DNA of 36,047 nucleotides from Caballeronia calidae (GCF_900044055.2 NZ_FCOX02000066.1:1-36047); one strand, 5' to 3'. Shown: positions 15,578 through 24,128, numbered from the stretch's first letter. Notes: generated from the sequence alone by a model not told the origin. A program made the numbers and translations.

Positions 15578-17302
15578 ATGAATACGACGACATACGACTA
15601 TGTGATCGTGGGCGGCGGCTCGGCGGGCTGCGTGCTCGCCAACCGCCTGAGCGCCGATCCTTCGATCAAGGTGCTGCTGCTCGAAGCGGGCGGCTCCGAC
15701 CGGCATCCTTTCTTTTCGATGCCGGCAGGTTTCGCGAAGATGACGCGGGGCATCGGCTCGTGGGGCTGGTCCACGGTGCCGCAAAAGCATCTCAACAACC
15801 GGGTGCTGCGCTTCACGCAGGCGAAGGTGATCGGCGGCGGCTCGTCCATCAACGCGCAGATCTACACGCGCGGCGTCCCGGCGGACTATGACGACTGGGA
15901 ACGGAAAGCGGGCGCGACGGGCTGGTCGTATCGCGACGTGCTGCCGTACTTCAGGAAGTCGGAGAACAACCAGCGCTTTGCCAACGCGTATCACAGCTAC
16001 GGCGGGCCGCTCGGCGTGTCGAACCCGATCAGCCCCTTGCCGATCTGTGAAGCCTTCTTTCAGGCGGGACAGGAACTCGGCATACCGTTCAATTCCGACT
16101 TCAATGGCGCCAGTCAGGAGGGGCTCGGCTATTACCAGCTCACGCAACTGAACGCGCGACGCTCGTCGGCTGCTGCGGGATTCATTCGTCCCGTACTCGG
16201 GCGGCCCAACCTCACCCTATGGATGCGGACACGTACGCTTCGGGTGATCGTCGAAGGCGGCCGTGCAACGGGCGTCGAATACGTATCCGGCAATAGCCGA
16301 GACTCGAAGATCGTGCATGCTTCGCGAGAGGTGATCGTGGCCTCGGGTGCGATCGGCTCGCCCAAGCTGCTGATGCAGTCGGGCATCGGTCCCGCCGATC
16401 ATCTCGAGTCCGTCGGCATCCGGCCCGTGCATCATCTTCGGGGCGTCGGATCGAATCTGCAGGACCATCTCGATCTGTTCGTGATCGCTGAATGCACGGG
16501 CGATCATACCTACGACAAGTACAACAAACCGCACCACGCCGCGTGGGCCGCGCTGCAGTATCTGCTGCTGAAGAAAGGGCCGGTTGCGTCGAGTCTCTTC
16601 GAAACGGGCGGCTTCTGGTATGCGGACAGCGACGCGCGCGACCGTTCGCCCGATATCCAGTTTCATCTGGGCCTGGGCTCCGGTATCGAAGCCGGCATGG
16701 CGAAGCTGAACAACGCGGGCGTTACGCTGAACACGGCGTATCTTCGCCCGCGTTCGCGCGGCACGGTTCGTCTCGCAAGCAATGACCCCGCCGCCGCTCC
16801 TTTGCTCGACCCCAACTACTGGGCCGATCCGCACGATCGGGATATGGCGATCAAAGGCTTGCGCCTCGCGCGCGACATTCTGCGCGCGCCTGCGTTGAAG
16901 CGCTATGTGCAAAGCGAGATCCTGCCGGGCCCGCGCGCGAACACCGATCAGGAACTGTTCGACTACGCCTGCGCGAATGCGAAGACCGATCACCATCCCG
17001 TCGGCACCTGCCGCATGGGGCGAGCGGACGATCCGGACAGCGTCGTCACGCCCGATTTACGTCTGATCGGGATCGTCGGCCTGCGCGTCGTCGATGCGTC
17101 CGTCATGCCTTATCTGCCCTCGTGCAACACGAATGCTCCGACGATCATGGTCGCCGAAAAAGCCGCCGACATGATCGTTCAATCCCAGAAATCGAGAGGA
17201 ATCCATGAAGATCAATCTGCCGACCAGGGAAGGCTCAATCCAGCCCTACGCGATGCAGCATCGCGACGACCGGTTTGCGCCGTCCACCGCGCCGACGTTT
17301 GA
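15578..17302 (+). CDS. GMC-family FAD oxidoreductase (choline-dehydrogenase-like)
   Basis: A 574-residue flavoprotein of the glucose-methanol-choline family. The FAD dinucleotide motif is DYVIVGGGSAGCVLANRL, followed by KVIGGGSSINAQIYTRG (GMC signature 1) and ASGAIGSPKLLMQSGIGP (signature 2). The catalytic end has HHPVGTCRMG (His ~473) and SCNTNAPT (Asn ~516), matching the His-Asn pair that abstracts a proton from the alcohol. The natural family end is around VAEKAADMIVQS; the frame here continues a further ~35 residues and overlaps the DUF993 start by 98 bases, which is unusual. Likely role: oxidising a sugar or alcohol hydroxyl with electrons passed to the respiratory chain. No signal peptide, so cytoplasmic. 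Confidence 0.9.
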   Translation: MNTTTYDYVIVGGGSAGCVLANRLSADPSIKVLLLEAGGSDRHPFFSMPAGFAKMTRGIGSWGWSTVPQKHLNNRVLRFTQAKVIGGGSSINAQIYTRGVPADYDDWERKAGATGWSYRDVLPYFRKSENNQRFANAYHSYGGPLGVSNPISPLPICEAFFQAGQELGIPFNSDFNGASQEGLGYYQLTQLNARRSSAAAGFIRPVLGRPNLTLWMRTRTLRVIVEGGRATGVEYVSGNSRDSKIVHASREVIVASGAIGSPKLLMQSGIGPADHLESVGIRPVHHLRGVGSNLQDHLDLFVIAECTGDHTYDKYNKPHHAAWAALQYLLLKKGPVASSLFETGGFWYADSDARDRSPDIQFHLGLGSGIEAGMAKLNNAGVTLNTAYLRPRSRGTVRLASNDPAAAPLLDPNYWADPHDRDMAIKGLRLARDILRAPALKRYVQSEILPGPRANTDQELFDYACANAKTDHHPVGTCRMGRADDPDSVVTPDLRLIGIVGLRVVDASVMPYLPSCNTNAPTIMVAEKAADMIVQSQKSRGIHEDQSADQGRLNPALRDAASRRPVCAVHRADV

Positions 17303-18383
17303 CCGCATCGCGTATGCGGCGGCGCATGTCGTCGTCGATCCTGCTCATGCTTATGAACCCTGGGGCGATGCGCCGCGCATCGACTGGGACGCCACGCTCG
17401 CATTTCGCAGCTATCTCTACGGCCTCGGTTTCAAGGTGGCGGAGGCGATGGACACGGCGCAACGCGGCATGGGCATCGGCTGGACGACGGCGGCGGAACT
17501 GATCCGCCGCAGCATCGAGCATGCGCGCAGCATTCCGGGCGCGGATCTCGCGTGCGGTGCGGGCACGGATCATCTCGATGGCGGCCGCGCGCATACGCTC
17601 ACCGATATCGTCAACGCCTATGCGGAGCAGTTCGACGTGATCGAATCGGCGGGTGGCCGGCCGATCATGATGGCGAGCCGCGCGCTCTGCGCCACGGCGC
17701 GGTCCGCCGACGATTACCAGCACGTCTACGACGCCGTCATCTCCGCCTCGCGCAACAAGGTCGTGCTGCACTGGCTCGGCGATGCATTCGACGCGTCGCT
17801 CGCGGGTTACTGGGGCAGCCGCGATGTATCGACGGCGATGAACACCGTCCTCGACATCATCGGGCGTCATCGCGACAAGATCGAAGGCATCAAGATTTCG
17901 CTTCTCAATGCGGACTACGAGCGTGAGCTAAGGTCGCGGCTTCCCGAAGGCGTTCTGATGTTCACGGGCGACGACTACAACTACGGTGAGCTCATCGCCG
18001 GAGACGGCACGCGGCACTCGCATGCGCTGCTCGGCATCTTCGATCCGATCGCGCCCGTGGCGTCTGCCGCACTTGCGAAGCTCGCTGAAGGCGATCTCGA
18101 CGGCTATCGGCATCTGATCGATCCGACTGTCGCGCTCTCGCGCGAACTGTTCGCGGCACCGACGCAGTACTACAAGGCCGGCGTCGTCTTCCTCGCATGG
18201 CTCAACGGTCATCAACGCCACTTCTCGATGGCGGGCGGCATGCAGTCGGCGCGATCCGTCGTGCATTACGCGGACGTGTTCAGGAAGGCCGACGCGGCAG
18301 GCGTCCTGATCCGGCCCGAACTGGCTCATCAGCGCATGAGCCAATTTCTCGCGCTGAATGCGGGCATCGACAACGCTCTGTAA
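17205..18383 (+). CDS. DUF993 protein, dihydrodipicolinate-synthase-like aldolase
   Basis: A 392-residue protein of the DUF993 family, whose fold is related to the DapA/N-acetylneuraminate-lyase (class I aldolase) TIM barrels. The segment DKIEGIKISLLN places Lys230 where DapA-type enzymes have the Schiff-base lysine, and VLMFTGDDYNYGELIAGDG resembles the following strand and glycine loop of that superfamily. Family members have no settled reaction as far as I know. The start at 17205 has a good AGAGGA site. It is the last gene of the LacI-controlled operon and is followed at once by a strong hairpin. I infer a carbon-carbon lyase step on the oxidised sugar product, releasing a fragment for the aldehyde dehydrogenase. 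Family firm, function inferred. Confidence 0.85.
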   Translation: MKINLPTREGSIQPYAMQHRDDRFAPSTAPTFDRIAYAAAHVVVDPAHAYEPWGDAPRIDWDATLAFRSYLYGLGFKVAEAMDTAQRGMGIGWTTAAELIRRSIEHARSIPGADLACGAGTDHLDGGRAHTLTDIVNAYAEQFDVIESAGGRPIMMASRALCATARSADDYQHVYDAVISASRNKVVLHWLGDAFDASLAGYWGSRDVSTAMNTVLDIIGRHRDKIEGIKISLLNADYERELRSRLPEGVLMFTGDDYNYGELIAGDGTRHSHALLGIFDPIAPVASAALAKLAEGDLDGYRHLIDPTVALSRELFAAPTQYYKAGVVFLAWLNGHQRHFSMAGGMQSARSVVHYADVFRKADAAGVLIRPELAHQRMSQFLALNAGIDNAL

Positions 18384-18389
18384 ATGAAA

Positions 18390-18420
18390 ATGCCCACGCC
18401 TGCGAGACAGGCGTGGGCAT
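18390..18420. terminator. Bidirectional terminator between the two catabolic operons
   Basis: A perfect 13-bp stem, ATGCCCACGCCTG (18390-18402) with CAGGCGTGGGCAT (18408-18420), and a CGAGA loop. On the minus strand it is followed by TTTTCATTT, a usable T-run, so it terminates the Gfo/Idh operon well; on the plus strand it directly follows the DUF993 stop. Confidence 0.88.
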
Positions 18421-18445
18421 CGACGTTCCTCGTTTCAGTCTGCGA

Positions 18446-19450
18446 TCACGTCTGCATCGTCACATGTCGTCCAGTTTTCGCCGCCTCATCGAGAGCGAGT
18501 GCCGTGGCGAGCGATTGATACCCGTCACGACCGCTGGCCGCGGGACTTTCGCCCAGCAAGACGGCGCGATGAAACTGCGCAACGCCGGTGGTGTACAGGT
18601 CCGCGTGCGCGATCTCGACAACTTCCTCACCGCGCGCCGTGCGCAGCATGATCTCCCCGACCGGGCGCTGCGTCATGACATCGCGTGCGAACAACGATCC
18701 CTCGGTGCCATGCACTTCGAGTCCCGTATGCGCGAACGGTACGGTGAATGCATCGTGAATCTGGGCAAGCACGCCGTTATCGAACCGGATGATGCCCATC
18801 ACGCCGTCCGCGAGTCCCTCCTTGCCCATGCTTCCCGATGCGGTCATCGCGCTCACTTCCACAGGCTCCGCGTCGAGCAGAAACCGCAGCGTATCCGCGT
18901 CATGCACCGAGATGTCGAGCACGACGCCACCGCCCGCATCCGCACGCTCGATGCGCCAGCCGCGCAGATGAGGCGGCAACGAAACGGCATGGAAAACACG
19001 CGCGAACAAGGGTCTGCCGATAGCGCCGGCGCGAATCAGCTCGCGCATCCGCCGATGACTCGCGGCGCAACGAAGATGATGATTCGTGGCGAGGATCACC
19101 TTTTTTTCCGCGCACATCTCGATCATTGCGCGGGCGTCGTCGATGGACATCGCGAGCGGCTTCTCGCACAGGACGTGCTTGCCCGCCGACGCGGCTTCGA
19201 GCACTTGCTGCAAGTGCTTTTCATTGGTGCTGCTGATGTAGACCGCATCGATCTTCGGGTCCGACAGCACTTGCTTCAGGTCCGCGCTTGCGGTCGGAAT
19301 GCCTTGCTTGTCCGCGAATTGCCGCGCCCGAGCGAGGTCGCCGCTGACGACCGCCTCGATCGAGCCGTCAGGCTGGGAGCGAATCGCGTTGATCATCCAT
19401 TCTTCGGCAATCGTGCTCGCGCCGATCAAAGCCCATCGAATCGTTGCCAT
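18446..19450 (-). CDS. Gfo/Idh/MocA-family NAD(P)-dependent sugar dehydrogenase
   Basis: A 334-residue oxidoreductase. The N-terminal Rossmann domain starts RWALIGASTIAEEWMI, and CEKPLAMS (~95-102) holds the Glu-Lys-Pro motif of the family; NHHLRCAASHRRMR follows near the substrate site. The C-terminal sheet domain contains GGGVVLDISVHDADTLRFLL, with Asp/His residues in the position of the usual catalytic Asp-x-x-x-His. These enzymes oxidise or reduce cyclic sugars, often keto-glycosides. The ATG at 19448-19450 is backed by an AGGAG site. It lies 23 bases after the GMC gene on the same strand and ends at the shared terminator. It probably acts on the same compound class as the two GMC enzymes. 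Confidence 0.92.
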   Translation of the reverse strand: MATIRWALIGASTIAEEWMINAIRSQPDGSIEAVVSGDLARARQFADKQGIPTASADLKQVLSDPKIDAVYISSTNEKHLQQVLEAASAGKHVLCEKPLAMSIDDARAMIEMCAEKKVILATNHHLRCAASHRRMRELIRAGAIGRPLFARVFHAVSLPPHLRGWRIERADAGGGVVLDISVHDADTLRFLLDAEPVEVSAMTASGSMGKEGLADGVMGIIRFDNGVLAQIHDAFTVPFAHTGLEVHGTEGSLFARDVMTQRPVGEIMLRTARGEEVVEIAHADLYTTGVAQFHRAVLLGESPAASGRDGYQSLATALALDEAAKTGRHVTMQT

Positions 19451-19473
19451 GCCTCTTCTCCTTTCAGGTTGCA

Positions 19474-21042
19474 TCAGGTGATCGACGATGCCGACGCAGA
19501 CTCGCCCGATTCGGCGACGGCCGGCTTCTTCCGCGCAGCGTGGCCGAGACTGCGGCACAGCGCTTCGCCGACACGCAGCGCTTGTGCGGCAATCGTGAGC
19601 GCCGGGTTCAAGGCAGCGGAAGACGGAAAGAAACTTGCATCCACGACGTAAAGGTTGTCATGGTCATGCGCCTTGCACAGCGGATCGAGCGATGACGACG
19701 CCGGATCGATGCCGAAGCGCACCGTGCCGCATTGATGCGACGGCGTGTCCTCACCGAATCGTCGGCTGACGACGAGCGGAAAGCCCGAACGGCGCAGCAG
19801 CTCCTTCGTTTTCGTGACGAGCCGCATGTGCGGCTTCAGGTTTGTGCGCTTCCACGAAAGCCGGATGTCTCCGTCATTCGTCAGTTCGATACGGCTTTCG
19901 CGGTCGGGCAAGTCTTCCGACATCGCATAGAGATCGACGCTGTGATCGCTCAGGTATCGCAACGCGCGCTTCGGCATATAAGGCATGGCGTCGCGCAGCA
20001 TGGGCTCGCGAATCTTCCCGAGCATCTGGATGTTGCCGAGCGGCCATCTGTCGTGCTCGCCCGCAAAATAGAAATCGTTGACGGACAACGTCTTCGGAAA
20101 TCGCGTGTCGTTGATACGGCGCGGATCGATCGCGAGAACGGCCGTGCAGTTATGGTTCATGTAATACCGTCCGACCACCCCGGACGAGTTAGCGAGACCA
20201 TTCGGCATGCGGTCGTTCGCCGAAGCAAGCAGTAACGCCGCACTGTTGATCGCGCCGGCGGACAGGACGAAGGTACCGCCCGTCACCGTCTTTCGACCTT
20301 CGCGCGATTCGACTTCCGCCGCCACGATTCTTTTGCCGGTAGCGTCGGTCACGAGGCGCGTGACGCGCGTGCCGGTCATCAGCGTCACCGAGCCGCGCCG
20401 CATGGCAGGACGCAACAGGCACTTCTCGGCGTCGCCTTTTGCGTCGATGCGGCAGGGAAAGGCATCGCAGGTTCCGCAACGCACGCAAGGCCCGCCATCG
20501 CCCAGATCGATCGACGACGGCATATGGAACGGATGCAGCCCGAGCCGTTCGAATTGCCGGCGCAATGCCGCGATGACAGGTTCGTCCGGAACCGGCGGAT
20601 GCGGATACGGGCCGGCGTGAGGCGGTTCCGTCGGATCGCCGCTTGCATCGCCTCTGATGCCGAACAGCGATTCGGCGAGGTCGTAATAGGGTGCGAGGTC
20701 CGAATAGGAGATCGGCCACGCGGGCGAAACGCCCTCCTCGTGCTGCACTTCGCGGAAATCGTCTTCCCTGAAGCGAAACATCGCCGTGCCGAAGAACTTC
20801 GTATGTCCGCCGACGAAGTAGTACTGGCCCGGACGATATCGCTCGTTCGCGCCGTTCAGCCAGGTTTCGCGCGTCCTGTAGCGGAGCTGCCCGAAAACCG
20901 CTTCGGCGTCCCAGTTCCCGAGCTCACGCGGCAGATCCTCGCCGCGCTCGATGATGAGGATGCGCGCGTCCGTCGCCGCGAGTTGCCACGCGACGGCACT
21001 CCCGCCCACGCCCGAACCGATGATGACAATGTCGGCGTCCAT
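19474..21042 (-). CDS. Second GMC-family oxidoreductase, with a Cys cluster
   Basis: A 522-residue FAD oxidoreductase. FAD motif: DADIVIIGSGVGGSAVAWQL. After VGGHTKFFGTAMFR comes a four-cysteine stretch CVRCGTCDAFPC (~187-198), typical of one GMC branch that includes bacterial gluconate/sugar dehydrogenase-like flavoproteins and is unlike the first GMC protein in this window. The catalytic end has HQCGTVRFG (His ~437) and AALNPALTIAAQALR (Asn ~478). The start ATG at 21040-21042 has GGAGAC upstream. It follows the DUF1479 gene by 56 bases. Two unrelated GMC enzymes in one locus suggest two hydroxyl oxidations, or action on different stereoisomers. No partner cytochrome or gamma subunit is seen. 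Confidence 0.88.
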   Translation of the reverse strand: MDADIVIIGSGVGGSAVAWQLAATDARILIIERGEDLPRELGNWDAEAVFGQLRYRTRETWLNGANERYRPGQYYFVGGHTKFFGTAMFRFREDDFREVQHEEGVSPAWPISYSDLAPYYDLAESLFGIRGDASGDPTEPPHAGPYPHPPVPDEPVIAALRRQFERLGLHPFHMPSSIDLGDGGPCVRCGTCDAFPCRIDAKGDAEKCLLRPAMRRGSVTLMTGTRVTRLVTDATGKRIVAAEVESREGRKTVTGGTFVLSAGAINSAALLLASANDRMPNGLANSSGVVGRYYMNHNCTAVLAIDPRRINDTRFPKTLSVNDFYFAGEHDRWPLGNIQMLGKIREPMLRDAMPYMPKRALRYLSDHSVDLYAMSEDLPDRESRIELTNDGDIRLSWKRTNLKPHMRLVTKTKELLRRSGFPLVVSRRFGEDTPSHQCGTVRFGIDPASSSLDPLCKAHDHDNLYVVDASFFPSSAALNPALTIAAQALRVGEALCRSLGHAARKKPAVAESGESASASSIT

Positions 21043-21098
21043 TCCTGTCTCCGTAGACTGCTTCGACGCGCGGAGTACCGCCATGCTGGCGGGGCGGG

Positions 21099-22346
21099 TC
21101 AGAGGTCGAATCCGAGTTGTTGCTTGCCGAGCGCGGTCAGGCTCGCCGCGGTGGCACGGCCGACGAAACCGGTCTCGAAGTCGTCGGCCGGAAAGTCGGG
21201 CGGACTCTCACCGCTGATGAAAGTCGGCAGTTGCCTTTTGAGGTATTCGTCGTTCTTCGCGCAGCCGGGCGCCGCCGCGATGTACATCACGTTGCTGTAT
21301 CCCTCGCCGCGATGCTCGTCTTCCACCGCGTGAATCACGTCGCTGTGCCAGAAGACGGTATCGCCCGCCTGCATCGGCGGAATGGACGACAGCGCTTCAT
21401 GCAGCGGCGCATGCCAGGTCGAACTGATCGACAACGCGCGGCCCGGCATCGCGCCGCACAGGTCGTCGTCGGCGACATCGTCCTGAAGGGCGCGCAGCAG
21501 CACATAGATCATCGCATTCGCGATCGGCACCAGTTGCAACGTTCCGTCGCCCGGCCCCTGCGGCGTGAGCGCGGTCCAGCCCTGAAACGTGCGGAACATC
21601 GAACACACGGTCGGCGACGGAATCTCGCGCGCCTCGGGGCGATACGCCGCGTCGAAGGCGTCGTAGCGGCGCCAGTCGCCACTGAAAACATGTCGATAGA
21701 CGCGGCGGAAATTGTCGTCGAGCCATCGTTCGACAGACCCGCCGTCGCAATGAGGAGAAAGCCCGAGCGACGCCGAGCCGGGCGGCCGCCGGCGCAGACG
21801 ATCCGCATACACGGGAACCTGATCGGGATCGAAGTGCACCCGCCCTTCGCTCTCCCATTTCCACAGCCGGTTCAGAAATACGCGCGTCTGCGTGAGTTCC
21901 GGCGACTGGCGCGCCTCGACCTGCGGGCCGGACCAGTAGATGCCGTAAATCTGCGGCTTGCTCGACGCGAGTTCACCGAAATATTTGTCCTCCGCCCGAT
22001 GCGCGAGCTTTTCGTCCAGACGGTTGTCTTCGACATAGCCGGCGATCGCGTCATCCCATGCGGCTGCGCGCTGCGGACTGAAGACGCCGCGCACGACACA
22101 CGCGCCGCTCTCCCTGATTGCCGCGATCGAGTCTGCACTGACCTGCTGCGCGACGATGTCCGCATATCGAATCTCGGGAATCACCGGTTCACCGCGCCGA
22201 CGGCGTTCGGCAATCACTTCGACCTTGCGCCGGATGTCGGCTTCGACCTCCTGAAACACTTCCTTGTAGCGCGGCAGATTTTCGCGAAGTTGCTTCTTCA
22301 CCGCGCGAATTGCAGCGGGCAGATCTTCGATATGCAGGGATTCCAC
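21099..22346 (-). CDS. DUF1479 (YbiU-like) protein, probable Fe(II)/2-oxoglutarate oxygenase fold
   Basis: A 415-residue protein of the DUF1479 family, known from E. coli YbiU. The cupin-type core has SPHCDGGSVERW (His-x-Asp around residue 197) and FWHSDVIHAVEDEH (His ~338), which together give the 2-His/1-acid iron ligand set of 2-oxoglutarate-dependent oxygenases, plus an arginine in the following strand region. The enzyme reaction is not established as far as I know. The start is a GTG (22344-22346) with GGAG seven bases upstream; no ATG competes. It is first in a three-gene minus-strand operon and is divergent from the AraC gene, so it is likely under that regulator. I infer oxidative tailoring or demethylation/cleavage of the pathway substrate. 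Confidence 0.85.
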   Translation of the reverse strand: MESLHIEDLPAAIRAVKKQLRENLPRYKEVFQEVEADIRRKVEVIAERRRRGEPVIPEIRYADIVAQQVSADSIAAIRESGACVVRGVFSPQRAAAWDDAIAGYVEDNRLDEKLAHRAEDKYFGELASSKPQIYGIYWSGPQVEARQSPELTQTRVFLNRLWKWESEGRVHFDPDQVPVYADRLRRRPPGSASLGLSPHCDGGSVERWLDDNFRRVYRHVFSGDWRRYDAFDAAYRPEAREIPSPTVCSMFRTFQGWTALTPQGPGDGTLQLVPIANAMIYVLLRALQDDVADDDLCGAMPGRALSISSTWHAPLHEALSSIPPMQAGDTVFWHSDVIHAVEDEHRGEGYSNVMYIAAAPGCAKNDEYLKRQLPTFISGESPPDFPADDFETGFVGRATAASLTALGKQQLGFDL

Positions 22347-22440
22347 AGCGCGTCTCCGAATGTCTTCGAGTGCCTAAAGCTTAGACGTGAGCGCGTTTTC
22401 GTTGCGATACAATCGAGACAACCTTTTTGCACTTCCGGCC

Positions 22441-23376
22441 ATGAAGCCTGCATACGAACACGTCACGATGGATGCCGGTTGTTCGATCCGGGTTTTCCAT
22501 CGCAAGCTGCCCCGCATACCATTCGAATGGCATCACCATCCGGAGTACGAGCTCACGCTCACGATGAACAGTCGCGGAAAGCGCTATATCGGCGACTCGA
22601 TCGTCGATTACGAAGGCGACGATCTCGTGCTGGTTCCTCCGGATTTGCCTCATACGTGGGCGTCGAACAAGTCGATCGATTCAGGCGCGCCGCAGGTGGC
22701 CATCGTGATCTGGTTCAGCGGCGATTGGGCGCGGCGTCTCGCGGATTGCTGCCCCGAGTACGAGCCGCTTCGAAGGCTGCTGCGCAGAGGGGCGTCCGGG
22801 CTCGCGTTCGGGCAGGAGGCGAGTGAGAGCGTCCATCGAAGGCTCGCCGCGTTGTTGTCGCAATCGTCCAGGGAGCGTCTCGGCGCCGCGCTCGATGTCC
22901 TGTGCGAGCTCGCGGACGTGGACGCCGCGCCGCTCGCATCGCCCAGCGCATTCGACAAGGGACAGGCGAGAGCACCTTCAGGCCACGAACCCGAACGTAT
23001 CAATCGCGTGCTCGGTGTCATCGACGCCCGATTCGCGGAGCGCCTGACGCTGCGTGAACTCGCGGACGCGGCAACACTTTCGGAACGCACGTTGAACCGC
23101 TACTTCGCCCAGCATCTCGGCGAGAGCGTCGGCAAATATTTGAACCGCGTTCGCATCGGCCATGCGTGCCGGATGCTCGCCGATACTTCATGGCCGGTAT
23201 CGGTCATCGCTTCGCGTTCGGGATTCCCGAACGTCGCCAACTTCAACAGGCAGTTTCGCGCGGTGAAGCAGATCACGCCGGCCGCTTATCGCAAGGCATT
23301 CTCGGGGACGCATGGGGAACCGCAAGAGGCGTTGTCGCTGGAATCCAGATCGCCTTCGCTGGAGAAGCGCGGATAG
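22441..23376 (+). CDS. AraC-family regulator with N-terminal cupin
   Basis: A 311-residue transcription factor. The N-terminal sensor has the cupin histidines in FEWHHHPEYELTL and the strand VPPDLPHTW. The C-terminal ~100 residues hold two helix-turn-helix units: LTLRELADAATLSERTLNRYFAQ and WPVSVIASRSGFPNVANFNRQF, the second ending at the family motif before ITPAAYRK. The ATG at 22441 was chosen because an earlier in-frame start lies in the promoter region. A TACAAT box at 22408-22413 could be its -10. It is divergent from the DUF1479-GMC-Gfo/Idh operon with a 94-base gap, so it most likely activates that operon in response to a sugar-type ligand. Confidence 0.9.
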   Translation: MKPAYEHVTMDAGCSIRVFHRKLPRIPFEWHHHPEYELTLTMNSRGKRYIGDSIVDYEGDDLVLVPPDLPHTWASNKSIDSGAPQVAIVIWFSGDWARRLADCCPEYEPLRRLLRRGASGLAFGQEASESVHRRLAALLSQSSRERLGAALDVLCELADVDAAPLASPSAFDKGQARAPSGHEPERINRVLGVIDARFAERLTLRELADAATLSERTLNRYFAQHLGESVGKYLNRVRIGHACRMLADTSWPVSVIASRSGFPNVANFNRQFRAVKQITPAAYRKAFSGTHGEPQEALSLESRSPSLEKRG

Positions 23377-23400
23377 AACCGCGTTCAAGGCGCGCGACCG

Positions 23401-23429
23401 TGCGCCGAGGGCTTAGAAACTTCGGCGCA
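23401..23429. terminator. Hairpin between convergent araC-type gene and DUF4148 gene
   Basis: TGCGCCGA (23401-23408) pairs with TCGGCGCA (23422-23429), 13-base loop. It lies in the 135-base gap between two converging genes and could serve both. No strong T-run. Confidence 0.45.
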
Positions 23430-23511
23430 TGAACCCTTCGATTGATTTAAGCAGAACACGATAAGTCGAGTGCACCGCGTAAGCTGTAACGCCTTTGAAA
23501 AGAGCGGGATG

Positions 23512-23835
23512 CTACTGCCCACCGAAATAGATCTGCTTCAGCTCTTCGGTAGAGGCGGGACGAGCGACGGCGCGAGAGCCGGCCCCCGATGATCCTGACA
23601 TCGCGCCGCCATACGCGGTTGCGCCGTTTTGAGTCGATACGCGCGCCTCTGCCGCCTGGATCTCCACGGGATAGTTTGGATCTTCACCTCTGGCCGGCGT
23701 ATATCCGGCCTGTTCGAGCTGTTGCAGCTCGGCTCGTACCTGAGCACGCGTCAGCGACGCATCCGTCTGAGAGAACGCGGCAAGTGGTACGGAAAGCGCC
23801 GACGCAGCGGCGACCGCGATAGCGATTGATCTCAT
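23512..23835 (-). CDS. Small secreted DUF4148 protein
   Basis: A 107-residue exported protein of unknown function. The signal peptide is MRSIAIAVAAASALSVPLAA with cleavage likely after AFS. The DUF4148 core is visible as LTRAQVRAELQQLEQAGY followed by a YPVEIQAAEARV segment. The C-terminal tail is Ser/Gly/Ala-rich and ends TEELKQIYFGGQ. The start at 23835 has a near-perfect AGGAGG ribosome site. Such small proteins are abundant in Burkholderia-group genomes and often respond to stress, but no role is proven to my knowledge. A second member lies at 30928-31200 in this window. Confidence 0.85.
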   Translation of the reverse strand: MRSIAIAVAAASALSVPLAAFSQTDASLTRAQVRAELQQLEQAGYTPARGEDPNYPVEIQAAEARVSTQNGATAYGGAMSGSSGAGSRAVARPASTEELKQIYFGGQ

Positions 23836-24060
23836 GGCGACCTCCTTGTGAACGCCAGCCAGCGGAATTGGGATGCGAGCTCCCTTAGCTGGCAATCGAA
23901 GTCTAGGCGGCCAATCCTTCAACTTCGATACGATCGCGGCCCTCGCGCGATGGCGGCAGCGGCGCTTACCAACGCTACGCGGAAATCGGGCACGAATCAT
24001 CGGCGGAAACGCCCGAAGCGTTTCACTCGCACTCAGGGTAAACGTCCACGTTCATGACAC

Positions 24061-24088
24061 TTGAAATAGTTGGTGTACGGAGTATATT
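24061..24088 (+). promoter_or_regulatory. Promoter of the mobA-like gene
   Basis: TTGAAA (24061-24066), 16-base spacer, TATATT (24083-24088). This local AT-rich patch lies 41 bases before the start codon. Confidence 0.55.
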
Positions 24089-24103
24089 CACCATCACAGG
24101 TGA
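24071..24103. promoter_or_regulatory. Candidate MarR operator region over the mobA-like promoter
   Basis: Two overlapping inverted repeats lie on the -10 box and expected start: TGGTG (24071-24075) with CACCA (24089-24093), and TCACC (24088-24092) with GGTGA (24099-24103). A MarR-family dimer bound here would block the promoter. Which repeat is used is inference. Confidence 0.45.
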
Positions 24104-24128
24104 CTCGAACAGAACGGAGATAGACATC

